This document shows positions 28,751 through 28,769 of a DNA stretch of 28,769 bases, piece after piece. Both the position numbers and the translations under genes were made by a program. The notes beneath the pieces are model-generated. The model saw nothing but the letters and a program-made list of their open reading frames with translations, made no database searches and was not told where the DNA came from. The DNA is from Haplomitrium mnioides (taxonomy: Eukaryota > Marchantiophyta > Haplomitriopsida > Calobryales). Each line of letters begins with the position of its first letter. Position 1 is the first letter of the stretch. The stretch lies in contig JBNGIS010016142.1 of the NCBI GenBank assembly GCA_049999725.1, positions 1-28,769 on the forward strand. Direction: 5' to 3'.

Positions 28751-28769
28751 AAACCTTTCAAAACAAATT

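Larger units (their letters stand above)
26084..28769. mobile_element. T element copy B, left part, running off the window
   Basis: It starts AGCCGCTACTGAGTTCATG and aligns with T copy A from 6865 to about 9260: subterminal AT-rich region, palindromic array, then the 3' part of the ParB-methyltransferase gene on the minus strand. The ParB-encoding exons and any DUF7869-like gene lie beyond the window. Confidence 0.75.

Noticed and set aside
28558-28761. Open frame with an eight-residue repeat, like a repeat protein
   Set aside because: It is the 24-bp array read in a frame that happens to lack stops; no conserved flanking domain.
1-28769. tRNA, rRNA or other RNA genes
   Set aside because: No tRNA A/B-box set with a cloverleaf or rRNA-like sequence was recognised by eye; the only tRNA-related signal is the primer-binding site at 24471-24483.

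Overview
The window is nuclear DNA from a eukaryote, most likely a land plant. It holds a Ty1/copia element with a classic plant-type polypurine tract and short LTR, a Ty3/gypsy element with a 1.6-kb LTR and a primer-binding site matching tRNA-Asp, genes split by GT-AG introns, and long AT-rich stretches with no bacterial operon features. A non-seed plant (fern, lycophyte or bryophyte) is my guess from the unusual transposon cargo, but this is not proven. I see no intact host gene; everything recognisable is mobile DNA in decay.

Layout. 1-4061: 3' part of a copia element (integrase, reverse transcriptase, RNase H, PPT, 3' LTR), broken by stops, with a 100-N assembly gap and a 36-bp in-frame tandem repeat inside the reverse transcriptase. 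4062-4443: right-end remnant of a second kind of element, here called T, into which the copia element inserted. 4444-5048: gypsy gag remnant (minus). 5049-6663: gypsy LTR I (minus). 6865-15373: T copy A, about 8.5 kb, with short inverted termini. 15374-16912: unassigned. 16913-about 20200: gypsy pol and gag (minus), no integrase seen. 20220-24470: unassigned sequence with two tandem repeats. 24471-26084: primer-binding site and LTR II (minus). 26084-28769: left part of T copy B, running off the window.

The most interesting content is T. It carries two divergently oriented genes. On the minus strand is a spliced gene encoding a ParB/sulfiredoxin-like domain followed by a DNA methyltransferase of circularly permuted (beta-class) order: an NIPY motif IV first, then a QKP motif X, then a DLCSxxGT motif I. 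On the plus strand is a spliced gene resembling the conserved DUF7869-type proteins of eukaryotic transposons. Both genes are broken in this window, but the two copies of the methyltransferase gene carry mostly different stop codons, so an intact ancestor can be inferred. T is also seeded with arrays of a palindrome centred on ATGCRYGCAT, with different spacing in each array (about 24, 25, 45 and 52 bp), several of them inside introns.

T and gypsy pieces alternate (T end, gypsy, T copy A, gypsy, T copy B). This suggests either a tandem array of a composite unit or repeated insertion of one element next to the other.
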